A DNA stretch of 64,000 bases from Stenotrophobium rhamnosiphilum. GTDB taxonomy: Bacteria; Pseudomonadota; Gammaproteobacteria; Nevskiales; Nevskiaceae. Under the pieces are notes generated by a model. That model was not told where the DNA came from, did not search any database, and saw only the letters and a program-made list of their open reading frames with translations. The translations under genes and the position numbers were made by a program. Shown here piece after piece: positions 28,589 through 37,357 of the stretch. The stretch's first letter is position 1, and each line of letters begins with the position of its first letter. The DNA is taken from positions 372,001 through 436,000 of the forward strand of contig NZ_QANS01000002.1 of assembly GCF_003052265.1 (NCBI RefSeq), in the 5' to 3' direction.

Positions 28589-29601
28589 AACCGACCGACC
28601 CACAAGACAAAAACCCAGAACCCGGCGACGGTTTCGCACCTTCTTGGCTTGTGAGTCACAGTCAGATTCAGTCGATCCTCGCGACCAAAGGTCCGCGTCG
28701 TCGCCTCTGGCTAAAGCGCGGCAATCAGATGGAAGCGGTACAGACGCGGCAGATTTTGGAATGCCGCGATGGCGTCAAACTCACCGGCGTGCATTCACGT
28801 CAACCTGAAGGCACTACGCCGCGTGGGCTTGTCGTATTGATTCATGGTTGGGAAGGCTCGCACGAGTCGGTTTATCTCTACTCGATGTCTTGCGCGTTGT
28901 ATCAAGCGGGCTACAACATCTTCCGTCTCAACCTGCGTGATCACGCAGGAACACACGCACTCAACCGCGAGATGTTTCACTCCGCACGTTTTGGCGAAGT
29001 GCTGGAAGCCATCACTGCTGTGAAGGCGCTCGACGCCACGCAGCCGATGTATGTAATTGGATTTTCCCTCGGCGGAAACTTTGCACTGCGCGTTGCGTTA
29101 CAAGGCCCCGCTCAGGGCATTACACCGAAGCTGACGATTGGCATTTCACCATCCATCAATCCCGCTGCGACTGTGCGCGCCATTGATACGGGCCCTGCCC
29201 TGTTCCGACTTTATTTTCTTGATAAATGGCTGAAGACGCTGCGCGCCAAGAAAAATGCGTGGCCGGACTACGATTTCAGCGCCTTCGAAAAAATCAAAAG
29301 CATGTGGGAATCCACACGCCATTTTGCTGAGCACTACACTGAATACGGCGATATGCAGCGTTACTTCGACGCTTACACCATCACGCCGCAGATGCTGATC
29401 GACTCACCGGCTCCGGTCGCCGTCATTACCGCGCAAGACGATGCGGTGATTCCGTTTGAAGATTTCGCGGGCCTTGCGCCACGCGGCTCAGTTAAAGCCT
29501 TCATCGCCACGGAACGTGGCGGCCACTGCGGCTTTATCGAAAACTTGAAGATGGGCAGCTGGGCTGAGAAGCGCGTGTTGGAACTTCTCGCTCAGCACTG
29601 A
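28585..29601 (+). CDS. YheT-like alpha/beta hydrolase
   Basis: 338 aa alpha/beta hydrolase of the YheT/COG0429 type. The oxyanion-region motif HGWEGSHES is at 87-95, the nucleophile S161 in GFSLGGN, the acid in TAQDDAVIP and the His in RGGHCGF near the C-terminus. The N-terminus lacks a signal peptide, so it is probably cytoplasmic; the substrate is unknown (family members act on short-chain esters). Start is a GTG overlapping the dapE stop, so the two are cotranslated. A REPIN begins right after its stop. Confidence 0.8.
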   Translation: MKPTDPQDKNPEPGDGFAPSWLVSHSQIQSILATKGPRRRLWLKRGNQMEAVQTRQILECRDGVKLTGVHSRQPEGTTPRGLVVLIHGWEGSHESVYLYSMSCALYQAGYNIFRLNLRDHAGTHALNREMFHSARFGEVLEAITAVKALDATQPMYVIGFSLGGNFALRVALQGPAQGITPKLTIGISPSINPAATVRAIDTGPALFRLYFLDKWLKTLRAKKNAWPDYDFSAFEKIKSMWESTRHFAEHYTEYGDMQRYFDAYTITPQMLIDSPAPVAVITAQDDAVIPFEDFAGLAPRGSVKAFIATERGGHCGFIENLKMGSWAEKRVLELLAQH

Positions 29602-29602
29602 T

Positions 29603-29670
29603 GTAGGGTGCGCCGTGCGCACCAATGTCGAAAATTTGCTGAAACTTTCGGTGCGCACAGCGCACCCTAC
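29603..29670. repeat. REPIN-like element with GTAG heads (GGTGCGC type)
   Basis: Two 21-base arms (29603-29623 and 29650-29670) are inverted copies with one mismatch. Each arm begins (or ends) with GTAG/CTAC and is itself a palindrome, GGTGCGC-nnn-GCGCACC. Paired inverted REPs with a conserved GTAG tag are the form mobilised by REP-associated tyrosine transposases (RAYTs). The element fills almost exactly the gap between two convergent genes and could also end transcription from both sides. Confidence 0.8.
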
Positions 29671-29671
29671 G

Positions 29672-30463
29672 TTACTTAGTAATGTTGGCGCGCTTGATGG
29701 CGTACGAGAACAAGCCAGGGAAAAAGCGCTTAAGGTGAACCAGCTTGGCTTCTGCCCCAATGATGGTTTCTTCCACATTACTCTCTACCGCACGCCAGAT
29801 TCTCTCAGCGCAGTCTGAAGCCAGCATGCCTTTTTGAATCGTGGCATCCATGATGCCGTGGGAACCACCGGTTCCATTTAGCGCATTGACTGAAACCTGC
29901 GTCTGCACAAAACCGGGGCACACCAACGTGAACTTGATGCCCTGACGCCACAGCTCTGCACGAGCCGCTTCGGTAAAACCCGCCAACGCATGTTTGGCCG
30001 CGGCGTAGCCAGAACGTAGCGGCGCGCCAAATTTGCTGACGACGCTACCGACCATCACAACATGTCCGCCGCCTTTAGCGATCATCGATGGCAACGTCGC
30101 CTTGCTCAACGCAACCGGCGCAAAGAAGTCGAGTTCCATGATGCGGCGATAGACTTCTAAATCCGTATCCATCGTCATGCTGCGCTGTGACCAACCCGCG
30201 TTGTTCACCAGCACATCGATATCGCCGAAGAAAATGCGCGCCTTGGCGGCGGCTTCGCTAGGACTGAAATTCGTCAAATCCAAAGGCAGCAACGCGACCT
30301 TCGCGGGATCAGCACACAAGGCCTGTACACGCGCCAGTTCATCCGCGCGTCGCGCACTCAACACCAGCTTGGCGCCACGCTTGGAAGCGATGATTGCCAA
30401 CGCCTCGCCAATACCGCTGGAAGCGCCAGTAATCCAAACCACTTTGCCAGTGAGCTGCGTCAT
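29672..30463 (-). CDS. SDR family oxidoreductase
   Basis: 263 aa classical short-chain dehydrogenase/reductase. The cofactor motif TGASSGIG is at 12-19, NNAG at 87-90, and the catalytic Ser (S140 or S143), Y153 and K157 are in place; basic residues after the first Rossmann strand (SARRADE) suggest NADP. The C-terminal region with VEETIIGAEAKLVHLKRFFPGL resembles DHRS7-like lipid-active SDRs. The substrate cannot be told from sequence. It stands alone, convergent with the YheT-like gene. Confidence 0.85.
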   Translation of the reverse strand: MTQLTGKVVWITGASSGIGEALAIIASKRGAKLVLSARRADELARVQALCADPAKVALLPLDLTNFSPSEAAAKARIFFGDIDVLVNNAGWSQRSMTMDTDLEVYRRIMELDFFAPVALSKATLPSMIAKGGGHVVMVGSVVSKFGAPLRSGYAAAKHALAGFTEAARAELWRQGIKFTLVCPGFVQTQVSVNALNGTGGSHGIMDATIQKGMLASDCAERIWRAVESNVEETIIGAEAKLVHLKRFFPGLFSYAIKRANITK

Positions 30464-30512
30464 GCTTATCCCCGAAGAATTATTGGGTGCGATCTTGCCA
30501 CGTGCAGATATG

Positions 30513-30550
30513 AAAAAACCGCTCGCAGCAGAGCTGGGAGCGGTTTTTTT
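30513..30550 (-). terminator. Bidirectional terminator after the class I aldolase
   Basis: AAAAAACCGCTC (30513-30524) and GAGCGGTTTTTT (30538-30549) make a stem flanked by an A run and a T run, 13 bases past the aldolase stop on the minus strand. Confidence 0.9.
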
Positions 30551-30562
30551 GAAACTTGAAAC

Positions 30563-31576
30563 TTAAGCTTTTTCGAGCGAAGCGTCCCACTTACCCAGAG
30601 CAGCCAGGCCATTCATCTTGGCGCGGTGCAGGTGAGCCTTCTTGCCGGCTTCAACATTGGTGCCGCCCCAAGCTTTGAGTGCAGCAGCCTGCAGTGCGCG
30701 GCCGTAGGAGAACGTCAGGTTCCAAGGCAGGTTGCCGGCCTTGTTCATAGCGTCGAGGTGAGCGGTAGCGTCGATGTCCGACTGGCCGCCCGAGAGGAAG
30801 GCGATGCCAGGAACGGCCGACGGCACGCAGCGCTTCAACACGCGCAGGGTGCGCTCTGCAACTTCAGCGTGACCAGCCTGCGTTGGGCACTTCTTGCCAG
30901 AAACAATCATGTTCGGCTTGAGCACGATGCCTTCGAGCAGAACGTTCTGGAAATACAGTTCCTGGAAAACTTCTTTCAGGATCCAGGTGGTGACGTCTTC
31001 GTTCTTCTGGGCGGTGTTGTCGCCGTCCATCAGCACTTCTGGTTCAACGATAGGAACGATGCCGGCGTCTTGGCACAGCGCTGCGTAACGAGCCAGTGCA
31101 TGAGCGTTGGTGTGGATAGCAGAGTGCGAAGGTGCGCCATTACCGATGGTGATGACTGCGCGCCACTTGGCAAAACGAGCACCGGCTTCGCGGTACTTGG
31201 CCAGACGTTCAGCAAGACCATCGAGGCCTTCAGTAATGGTTTCTTCCGGAGCGCCGCCGAACAGAGGCTTCACGCCCTTGTCGACTTTGATGCCCGGGAT
31301 CACGCCCTTGGATTCCAGCAGCTTGCTGAACGGCGTGCCGTCGAGGCCTTTCTGGAACAGGGTTTCTTCAAACAAGATCACGCCGCTGGTGTGCTGCTCG
31401 AAGCCAGGGGTGTTGAACAGCATGTCGCGATAAGTCTGACGGTTGGCTTCAACGTTCTCGACTTTAATGCTGTCAAAACGCTTACCAATGGTGCCGGTGC
31501 TTTCGTCAGCAGCTAGGAGACCCTTACCCGGGGCGACCATGGCGACAGCCGTGGCATTCAGTAACTTCTCATTCAT
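30563..31576 (-). CDS. Fructose-bisphosphate aldolase, class I
   Basis: 337 aa eukaryote-type class I aldolase that splits fructose 1,6-bisphosphate through a Schiff base; the Lys is K220 in [19 protein letters not shown] at the N-terminus and [12 protein letters not shown] further on are family motifs. The protein ends KWDASLEKA rather than in the C-terminal Tyr of muscle aldolase. GGAG lies nine bases before the ATG. It is transcribed alone: a terminator follows and a TATAAT box lies 58 bases upstream. Confidence 0.95.
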   Translation of the reverse strand: MNEKLLNATAVAMVAPGKGLLAADESTGTIGKRFDSIKVENVEANRQTYRDMLFNTPGFEQHTSGVILFEETLFQKGLDGTPFSKLLESKGVIPGIKVDKGVKPLFGGAPEETITEGLDGLAERLAKYREAGARFAKWRAVITIGNGAPSHSAIHTNAHALARYAALCQDAGIVPIVEPEVLMDGDNTAQKNEDVTTWILKEVFQELYFQNVLLEGIVLKPNMIVSGKKCPTQAGHAEVAERTLRVLKRCVPSAVPGIAFLSGGQSDIDATAHLDAMNKAGNLPWNLTFSYGRALQAAALKAWGGTNVEAGKKAHLHRAKMNGLAALGKWDASLEKA

Positions 31577-31634
31577 GACAAAAAAACTCCGCAGTCGTCG
31601 GCTTAAGCCGGTGAGTGGAAACGTATTTAAAACA

Positions 31635-31640
31635 ATTATA
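31635..31640 (-). promoter_or_regulatory. Likely -10 box of the aldolase gene
   Basis: TATAAT on the minus strand (31640-31635), about 58 bases before the aldolase start. The -35 region is a poor match, so the promoter call rests on the -10 box and position. Confidence 0.4.
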
Positions 31641-31755
31641 AGTCCCGCGAATCAGGCGATGCCCCGCCCGCTTGCAGTAGAAATATGGCGAAGAAAGAGG
31701 AGCTCCCTAAGGGCCGGCCACTGCTGTGGCTACGCTCATTCCCAGCTAATTTCTA

Positions 31756-31787
31756 AAACGCCAAAGCTGACATTGAGTCAGCTTTGG
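31756..31787 (-). terminator. Terminator of tRNA-Ser
   Basis: CCAAAGCTGAC (31761-31771) and GTCAGCTTTGG (31777-31787) form a perfect 11-bp stem; CGTTTTAG follows on the minus strand, just past the tRNA 3' end. Confidence 0.8.
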
Positions 31788-31794
31788 CTTTATT

Positions 31795-31882
<88 letters not shown>

Positions 31883-31892
31883 AAGGGGGCGA

Positions 31893-31898
31893 ATTATA
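31893..31898 (-). promoter_or_regulatory. -10 box of tRNA-Ser
   Basis: TATAAT on the minus strand, about 11 bases before the tRNA 5' end; an A/T-rich run lies upstream but no clear -35 box is seen. Confidence 0.55.
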
Positions 31899-31918
31899 CC
31901 TATGTGCGTTAAAAAATA

Positions 31919-31948
31919 TTGTCCTTAATCGCATCAAACCTCTATAAT
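31919..31948 (+). promoter_or_regulatory. Sigma-70 promoter of tRNA-Thr
   Basis: TTGTCC (31919-31924), an 18-base spacer and a perfect TATAAT (31943-31948), with the tRNA beginning 11 bases later. Confidence 0.8.
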
Positions 31949-31958
31949 TTGCGCCCTT

Positions 31959-32034
<76 letters not shown>

Positions 32035-32043
32035 GTTACAAAT

Positions 32044-32081
32044 AAAGGCTTGCGTCTAATCACGCAGGCCTTTCGTGTTTT
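32044..32081 (+). terminator. Terminator of tRNA-Thr
   Basis: AAAGGCTTGCGT (32044-32055) and ACGCAGGCCTTT (32062-32073) pair with one mismatch, followed by CGTGTTTTT. Confidence 0.75.
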
Positions 32082-32152
32082 TGAAGCGCACAGCGCTTTT
32101 GCCACAATGGACTGCCTCCTATCATGGGAGCTCAAACTCGAGTGCTAGCCAC

Positions 32153-35100
32153 ATGGATTCTCTGATCTCCCGCCTCAAGAACTGGTTTGGAACCGGCAAA
32201 GACTGGGCAACGTCCCCAAAAGGACGGCGTACCGGCTGGATCAGCGTCGTGGTCATCGTGGTTTTTGGCATTGGCGCATGGCTTGGGGTGCCCCCATTAA
32301 TTCGCAGCGTAGCCACCCATCAGGCCAGCGAATGGCTGGAACGTCCGGTCACTCTTGGCAAGATCAGCTTCAACCCCTACCGCCTGAAACTGAACATCGA
32401 GCAACTCCATATAGGAGAACGCGGCGGCGTTCAGCCCTTTGTGGATGTCGGCCAGATCACCGTCAACCTGTCGTGGAGCTCGCTTTTCCGCGGCGCAGCT
32501 ATCGTTGATTCGCTGACGGTTGTGCGCCCAGACATTCATATTGCGCGCACGGCGGAGCAGCGCTTCAACTTCACCGATCTGATCGAAAAAGCCAACAAAG
32601 AACCCGAGTCAGAAAGCCCAACGCGCTTTGCCTTGCACAACATTACGATTGTTGACGGCAATATCGCTTTCGACGATCAAGTGCTGCATTCAAAGCACAG
32701 CATCGAGAAATTGCAGCTCGGCATTCCTTTTATTGCCAACCTGCCCTCCGCGACCAAGATTGATGTGCAGCCGCTTTTGCAGATGGTGGTGGATGGCAGT
32801 CCGTTTAATCTCAGCGGCAAGACCAAACCCTTCGCCGAAACGCACGAGTCCATCGTTGATATCAAACTCGATCAACTCGACCTGACGCGTTATCTGGCCT
32901 ATGTGCCGGTGCAATTGCCGGTAAAAATTCCGCAGGGATTTTTGTCCAGCAACCTGCAAGTGCATTTCGTCAGCGCCCAGCCGCAGGTAATGATCAGCCT
33001 GAGCGGCGATGTATCGATCGATAAGTTAAAGGTGTTGGATCGCAAAGATGCTCCACTGCTTGATCTGAAACACGCGGCCGCGAAGCTGGCTGACGTACAG
33101 CCACTGCGCAATATCGTCCACCTCAAGAATCTGAGCTTCGATGGCCTGACGACCTATGCCGCGCTGAACCGCGACGGCAGCACCAATTTCGATGCGCTGA
33201 GTTCGCCGTCGGCGAAACCCAAAGCAACCGCTAAGGCCGAGAAGAAAACAGCGCCGTTCGACTTGGTACTTGAATCCGCCAGCCTCGACAACGGCGTGGT
33301 GCAATTCACTGATCGTCGCAATGCAAAACCAATTCCATTAACGATCGACGCTATTCGTTTCAAACTGCAGAACCTGCACACCTTAGGCAAAACCGCAGCC
33401 ACTGCCTCGCTAGACCTGCGCTTGGCCGATGGCAACTTGGCAGTTCAAAGCAAAGTAGTGCCATCGGCACAGCAAGCAACGGCCAGCGTCACGCTCAATC
33501 AGATTAACCTCGCCGCGCTGCAACCGTTTATTCAGCAGCAATTGGATGCCGTACTGAAATCCGGCAGCTTGAACGCCAAAGCGCAGCTGCAAGTGGATAT
33601 GGCTGCCAGCCCACAAAAAATATTGGTGCAGCCTGCCAGCGCCAGCATCGACAACTTTGAACTTCGCACAAGCAAGGGCAACGAAACGCCATTGCGTTGG
33701 CAGCATTTGCAGATCGGCCTGGATCAACTCGACGTCACCAATCAGAAAGCAACGCTCTCAGAAATCAGTGCAGATGGCCTCAATCTATTGGCACGCCGCG
33801 AAGCCAACGGCAGCATCAATCTGAACAAACTGCTGCGCACGCAGGCCGCGACAAAATCAGCCGCCGCCAAGCCCGCCCAAAAATCAGAGAAACAATGGCA
33901 AGTCACGATCAGCAAGATCGCACTCAATAAAGCTGGCCTGCGTTTTCAAGACAACACCACGGCAAGCCCCGTCAAAGTCGACATCACGCCGCTCAATCTC
34001 ACACTGCAAAATGTCTCTAGCGATCTGGCTCAAACCGCAAAGCTTTCTTTGGATGGCCAACTGCCGCGTAAAGGACGTTTTCAAGTCACAGGTGATGTTG
34101 CCCCATCTCCGCTTAAAGCTGATTTAAAAATCGAAACGCAACAGCTCGACGTTGCCGCATTTGGTGCGTACGTCGAAAAACTCAACGCCACCATCGCCAG
34201 TGCCGCACTCAGCACACGCGGACGACTCAAGCTTTCCAAGAACACTAGCGATCAGCTGCAAGTACGGTTCCAAGGCAATGCAACGCTCGGCAAGGTTCGT
34301 GTTCTGGACAAGCTTACGGATGATGATTTCGTCAACTGGAATAGCTTTAGCGCAACAGGCATCAAGGTTGCTCTGGATGGCGATAAGCCGGCTTCTTTCC
34401 ACGTCGATGCGTTAGCGCTGAGCGACTTCTTTGCTCGCATTATCATGTCGTCCACCGGCAAATTGAATTTGCAGGACATCATGGCCACAGATGCACAGGC
34501 TGCACCGACATCGCTCACGCGAGAGAACGTCGCAGCGCCTGCGCCAGCACCCGTTGCGGCAACCACGCCCAACACGACAGAACAAACTCCTGCAGCAAAT
34601 ATCTCGCTCGGCCAGATCACGCTTCAAGGCGGCAAGGTTCTGTACACGGACAACTTCATCAAACCCAATTACACCGCAACCATCAGCAGCATCGCGGGCA
34701 AGGTCGGCGCCTTTGGCACGCAGAGCACAAAACCTGCCGATGTTCTCTTGCAAGGACAGTTTGATCACAACGCGCCACTGACCATCAGCGGCAATATCAA
34801 TCCGCTGGCACCGATGGCTGTTGTCGATATCACCACAAAAGCCACCAGCGTTGAGCTAACGGATCTCACCTCTTACTCAACCAAATATGCAGGCTATCCG
34901 CTCACAAAGGGCAAGCTCTCATTTGATGTCCACTATCAGTTGGACCAAGGCAAGCTGGTGGCAGACAACCACATTTATATTGATCAACTGACCTTTGGTG
35001 ACCGCATCGATGGCCCAGATGCGACAAAGCTTCCAATACAACTCGCGGTTTCCTTACTCAAGGATTCCAACGGCGTGATTGACCTACGCGTGCCTGTGAG

Positions 35101-35779
35101 TGGTTCGGTGACCGATCCTGACTTCAGTCTCGGCGGCGTTATCTTCCGCGCCTTCATCAATCTGATTACCAAAGCTGCGCTATCACCGTTTAGTTTGCTG
35201 TCGTCTGCCTTCGGTGGCGGCGATGCGCTGAGCTACATCGTGTTCAATCCGGGCTCAGCAACTCTGACGCCAGAGGCAGAAACACATCTGACGTCGCTGG
35301 CCAAAGCGCTGACTGATCGCCCCGCCCTGCGTCTGGACATCATCGGTCGAACCGATCCAGAACTCGACAAGCCCGGCTTGCGTGAAGCAATGGTGGCTCA
35401 GCGCGTGAAGCGTCAGATGATTCGCGATGTCGTCGGCAAAGGCGACAGCGTCGACACCAGCAAACTGCAAGTGCCGCCAGAGTCATATAACAAGTATTTG
35501 GAGTTGGCTTACAAAGCTGAGAGCTTCACCAAGCCAAAGAATTTCATCGGCATTGCAAAATCGCTGCCGCCGGCTGAAATGAAAAAGCTGATTCTTACCA
35601 ATATGCCGGTCACCGACCAAGACTTGCGTGGTCTGGCCGAAAAACGCGCTGAAGCGGTTCGTCAGCAGCTATCGAGCAAAGTCGATGGCAGCCGTCTATT
35701 CGTTGTCGCCCCTAAGCTGGATGCCACCGGCATCGACGACAAAGGCAAGACGACGCGCGTTGATTTTTCTTTGAAATAA
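32153..35779 (+). CDS. DUF748 family AsmA-like envelope protein
   Basis: 1208 aa. A short cytoplasmic N-terminus and one membrane helix (near residues 25-50, TGWISVVVIVVFGIGAWLG) lead into a very long periplasmic region of beta-rich AsmA/TamB-like repeats (YRLKLNIEQLHIGE, LKNLSFDGLTTY and similar). A C-terminal part resembles an OmpA-type domain (FNPGSATLTPEAETHLTSLAKAL, IIGRTDPE). Proteins of this group are thought to bridge inner and outer membranes in lipid transport, but DUF748 itself has no settled role. Alanine- and lysine-rich linkers occur near 365 and 590. The opening extends up to 32075, but the ATG at 32153 starts just before the membrane helix. Probably monocistronic. Confidence 0.85.
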   Translation: MDSLISRLKNWFGTGKDWATSPKGRRTGWISVVVIVVFGIGAWLGVPPLIRSVATHQASEWLERPVTLGKISFNPYRLKLNIEQLHIGERGGVQPFVDVGQITVNLSWSSLFRGAAIVDSLTVVRPDIHIARTAEQRFNFTDLIEKANKEPESESPTRFALHNITIVDGNIAFDDQVLHSKHSIEKLQLGIPFIANLPSATKIDVQPLLQMVVDGSPFNLSGKTKPFAETHESIVDIKLDQLDLTRYLAYVPVQLPVKIPQGFLSSNLQVHFVSAQPQVMISLSGDVSIDKLKVLDRKDAPLLDLKHAAAKLADVQPLRNIVHLKNLSFDGLTTYAALNRDGSTNFDALSSPSAKPKATAKAEKKTAPFDLVLESASLDNGVVQFTDRRNAKPIPLTIDAIRFKLQNLHTLGKTAATASLDLRLADGNLAVQSKVVPSAQQATASVTLNQINLAALQPFIQQQLDAVLKSGSLNAKAQLQVDMAASPQKILVQPASASIDNFELRTSKGNETPLRWQHLQIGLDQLDVTNQKATLSEISADGLNLLARREANGSINLNKLLRTQAATKSAAAKPAQKSEKQWQVTISKIALNKAGLRFQDNTTASPVKVDITPLNLTLQNVSSDLAQTAKLSLDGQLPRKGRFQVTGDVAPSPLKADLKIETQQLDVAAFGAYVEKLNATIASAALSTRGRLKLSKNTSDQLQVRFQGNATLGKVRVLDKLTDDDFVNWNSFSATGIKVALDGDKPASFHVDALALSDFFARIIMSSTGKLNLQDIMATDAQAAPTSLTRENVAAPAPAPVAATTPNTTEQTPAANISLGQITLQGGKVLYTDNFIKPNYTATISSIAGKVGAFGTQSTKPADVLLQGQFDHNAPLTISGNINPLAPMAVVDITTKATSVELTDLTSYSTKYAGYPLTKGKLSFDVHYQLDQGKLVADNHIYIDQLTFGDRIDGPDATKLPIQLAVSLLKDSNGVIDLRVPVSGSVTDPDFSLGGVIFRAFINLITKAALSPFSLLSSAFGGGDALSYIVFNPGSATLTPEAETHLTSLAKALTDRPALRLDIIGRTDPELDKPGLREAMVAQRVKRQMIRDVVGKGDSVDTSKLQVPPESYNKYLELAYKAESFTKPKNFIGIAKSLPPAEMKKLILTNMPVTDQDLRGLAEKRAEAVRQQLSSKVDGSRLFVVAPKLDATGIDDKGKTTRVDFSLK

Positions 35780-35798
35780 ACGGGCTGCAATAGACCAC

Positions 35799-35831
35799 GC
35801 GCTCAACGGATACCAGAACCCCGTTGAGCGC
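35799..35831 (+). terminator. Hairpin after the DUF748 gene
   Basis: GCGCTCAACGG (35799-35809) and CCGTTGAGCGC (35821-35831) form a perfect 11-bp stem with an 11-base loop, 20 bases past the stop. There is no T-tract, so intrinsic termination is uncertain. Confidence 0.45.
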
Positions 35832-35879
35832 TGCGTTGGCTGCTAATATATCGCTTAGTTCCGCCAACCGAGCGCTGCC

Positions 35880-37202
35880 ATGCTGATCGTCAATGCCAAA
35901 ATCATCAACGAAGGTCACGAGATTGAGGGCGATGTCCTCATCTTGAATGGCCGCATCGCCAAAATTGGCAAAAATCTAAGTGCGCCAGCGGGCGTCACGA
36001 CATTTGATGCCAAAGGCCGCTGGTTGCTCCCCGGCATCATTGATGACCAGGTTCACTTCCGCGAACCGGGCCTGACGCATAAGGGCAATCTCGCGACCGA
36101 ATCTGCAGCAGCCGTTGCAGGCGGCGTGACGAGTTACTTCGACATGCCCAATAACAATCCGACCATCACCACGCGTGAACGTCTGGCGGAAAAGTATGCG
36201 AACACGACGGGCCGCAGCTTTGCCAACTACGCCTTCTACTTTGGCGGCGCTAACGACAACCTCGAAGAAGTCGCACGCCTTGAGAAGAACGAAGCCTGCG
36301 CAGTCAAAGTGTTCATGGGCGCATCGACCGGCAATATGCTGGTCGACAATCCAGCAACGCTCAACGGCATCTTCTCCAAGTCCAAGCTGATGGTGGTCAC
36401 GCACTGCGAAGACACGCCAATGATCAAGGCGAACGAAGACGCAGCGCGCGAAAAATATGGCGACGATGTGCCTTGGAAACAGCATCCGCTGATTCGCTCG
36501 GCTGAGGCTTGCTACAAGTCCACCGAACTCGCTGTTGGCTTGGCGAAGAAGCACAACGCTCGCCTTCACGTGTTGCATCTGACGACCGCGCGCGAACTAG
36601 ATTTCTTTACGCCCGGTCCGGTCAAAGGCAAGAAGATCACGGTTGAAGCCTGCGTCCATCACCTTTATATGAATGACAGCTGGTACAACACCCACGGCGC
36701 GCTGGTGAAGTGCAACCCAGCAATTAAGACGGAAGAAGATCGTCTCGCGCTGGTCAATGCGGTGCGCGAAGATCGCATCGACGTCATCGCCACTGACCAC
36801 GCCCCACACACTTGGGATGAAAAGGCGCAGAAATACTTCAAGGCGCCATCAGGCCTTCCGCTGGTTCAGCACTTCCTGCTGATGCTGCTGGATATGGTTC
36901 ATCGCGGCGAGTTGAACCTGCGCACCGTCGTCAACAAAACCAGCCATGCGGTGGCCGATCATTTCGGCATCACTGACCGCGGTTATATCCGTGAAGGCTA
37001 CTGGGCCGACCTCGTACTGGTCGACCACAACGCCACCACCACCGTGCGTAAACAGGACGTTCTGTACCACGTCGGCTGGTCGCCATTGGAGGGCAAGACC
37101 TTCCCAGCCCGCATTGACGCTACTTGGGTCAACGGCGAGCTGGCCTACCACCAAGGCAAGGTCAATCCGCGCCCGTTGGGTCAACGCATCAATTTCAGCT
37201 AA
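35880..37202 (+). CDS. pyrC: Dihydroorotase, class I
   Basis: 440 aa amidohydrolase of pyrimidine synthesis that closes carbamoyl aspartate to dihydroorotate. The metal motif DQVHFREPG begins near residue 57 (H59, R61), with KVFMGAST, THCED, HLTTA and ATDHAPH (near 304-310) following. It is the longer class I form, not the roughly 345-residue class II PyrC of E. coli; the closest pattern I recall is from Xanthomonadales. Because paralogous non-catalytic PyrC forms exist in some bacteria, it matters that all metal-binding motifs are kept here. Confidence 0.93.
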   Translation: MLIVNAKIINEGHEIEGDVLILNGRIAKIGKNLSAPAGVTTFDAKGRWLLPGIIDDQVHFREPGLTHKGNLATESAAAVAGGVTSYFDMPNNNPTITTRERLAEKYANTTGRSFANYAFYFGGANDNLEEVARLEKNEACAVKVFMGASTGNMLVDNPATLNGIFSKSKLMVVTHCEDTPMIKANEDAAREKYGDDVPWKQHPLIRSAEACYKSTELAVGLAKKHNARLHVLHLTTARELDFFTPGPVKGKKITVEACVHHLYMNDSWYNTHGALVKCNPAIKTEEDRLALVNAVREDRIDVIATDHAPHTWDEKAQKYFKAPSGLPLVQHFLLMLLDMVHRGELNLRTVVNKTSHAVADHFGITDRGYIREGYWADLVLVDHNATTTVRKQDVLYHVGWSPLEGKTFPARIDATWVNGELAYHQGKVNPRPLGQRINFS

Positions 37203-37212
37203 GAAATAAGGC

Positions 37213-37239
37213 CCTCTTTAGCTCCCAAAGAGGATTTTT
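37213..37239 (+). terminator. Terminator of the dihydroorotase gene
   Basis: CCTCTTT (37213-37219) and AAAGAGG (37227-37233) form a 7-bp stem followed by ATTTTT, 11 bases past the stop. Confidence 0.7.
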
Positions 37240-37279
37240 CGGCCAAAAACGCTCATTTTTTGGCTAAATCTGCCGATAT

Positions 37280-37308
37280 CTTGAATTAAATGCGGATAGT
37301 CCCCAAGT
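37280..37308 (+). promoter_or_regulatory. Sigma-32-type heat-shock promoter of lon
   Basis: CTTGAA (37280-37285), a 15-base spacer and CCCCAAGT (37301-37308) closely resemble the RpoH consensus (CTTGAA, 11-16 bases, CCCCATNT). It lies about 50 bases before the lon start. Lon is a heat-shock protease controlled by sigma-32 in E. coli, which supports the reading. Confidence 0.65.
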
Positions 37309-37357
37309 AAGGGGAATCCTGCATTATGCTGGCAACACTTATAACTCCGGAGCGCCC

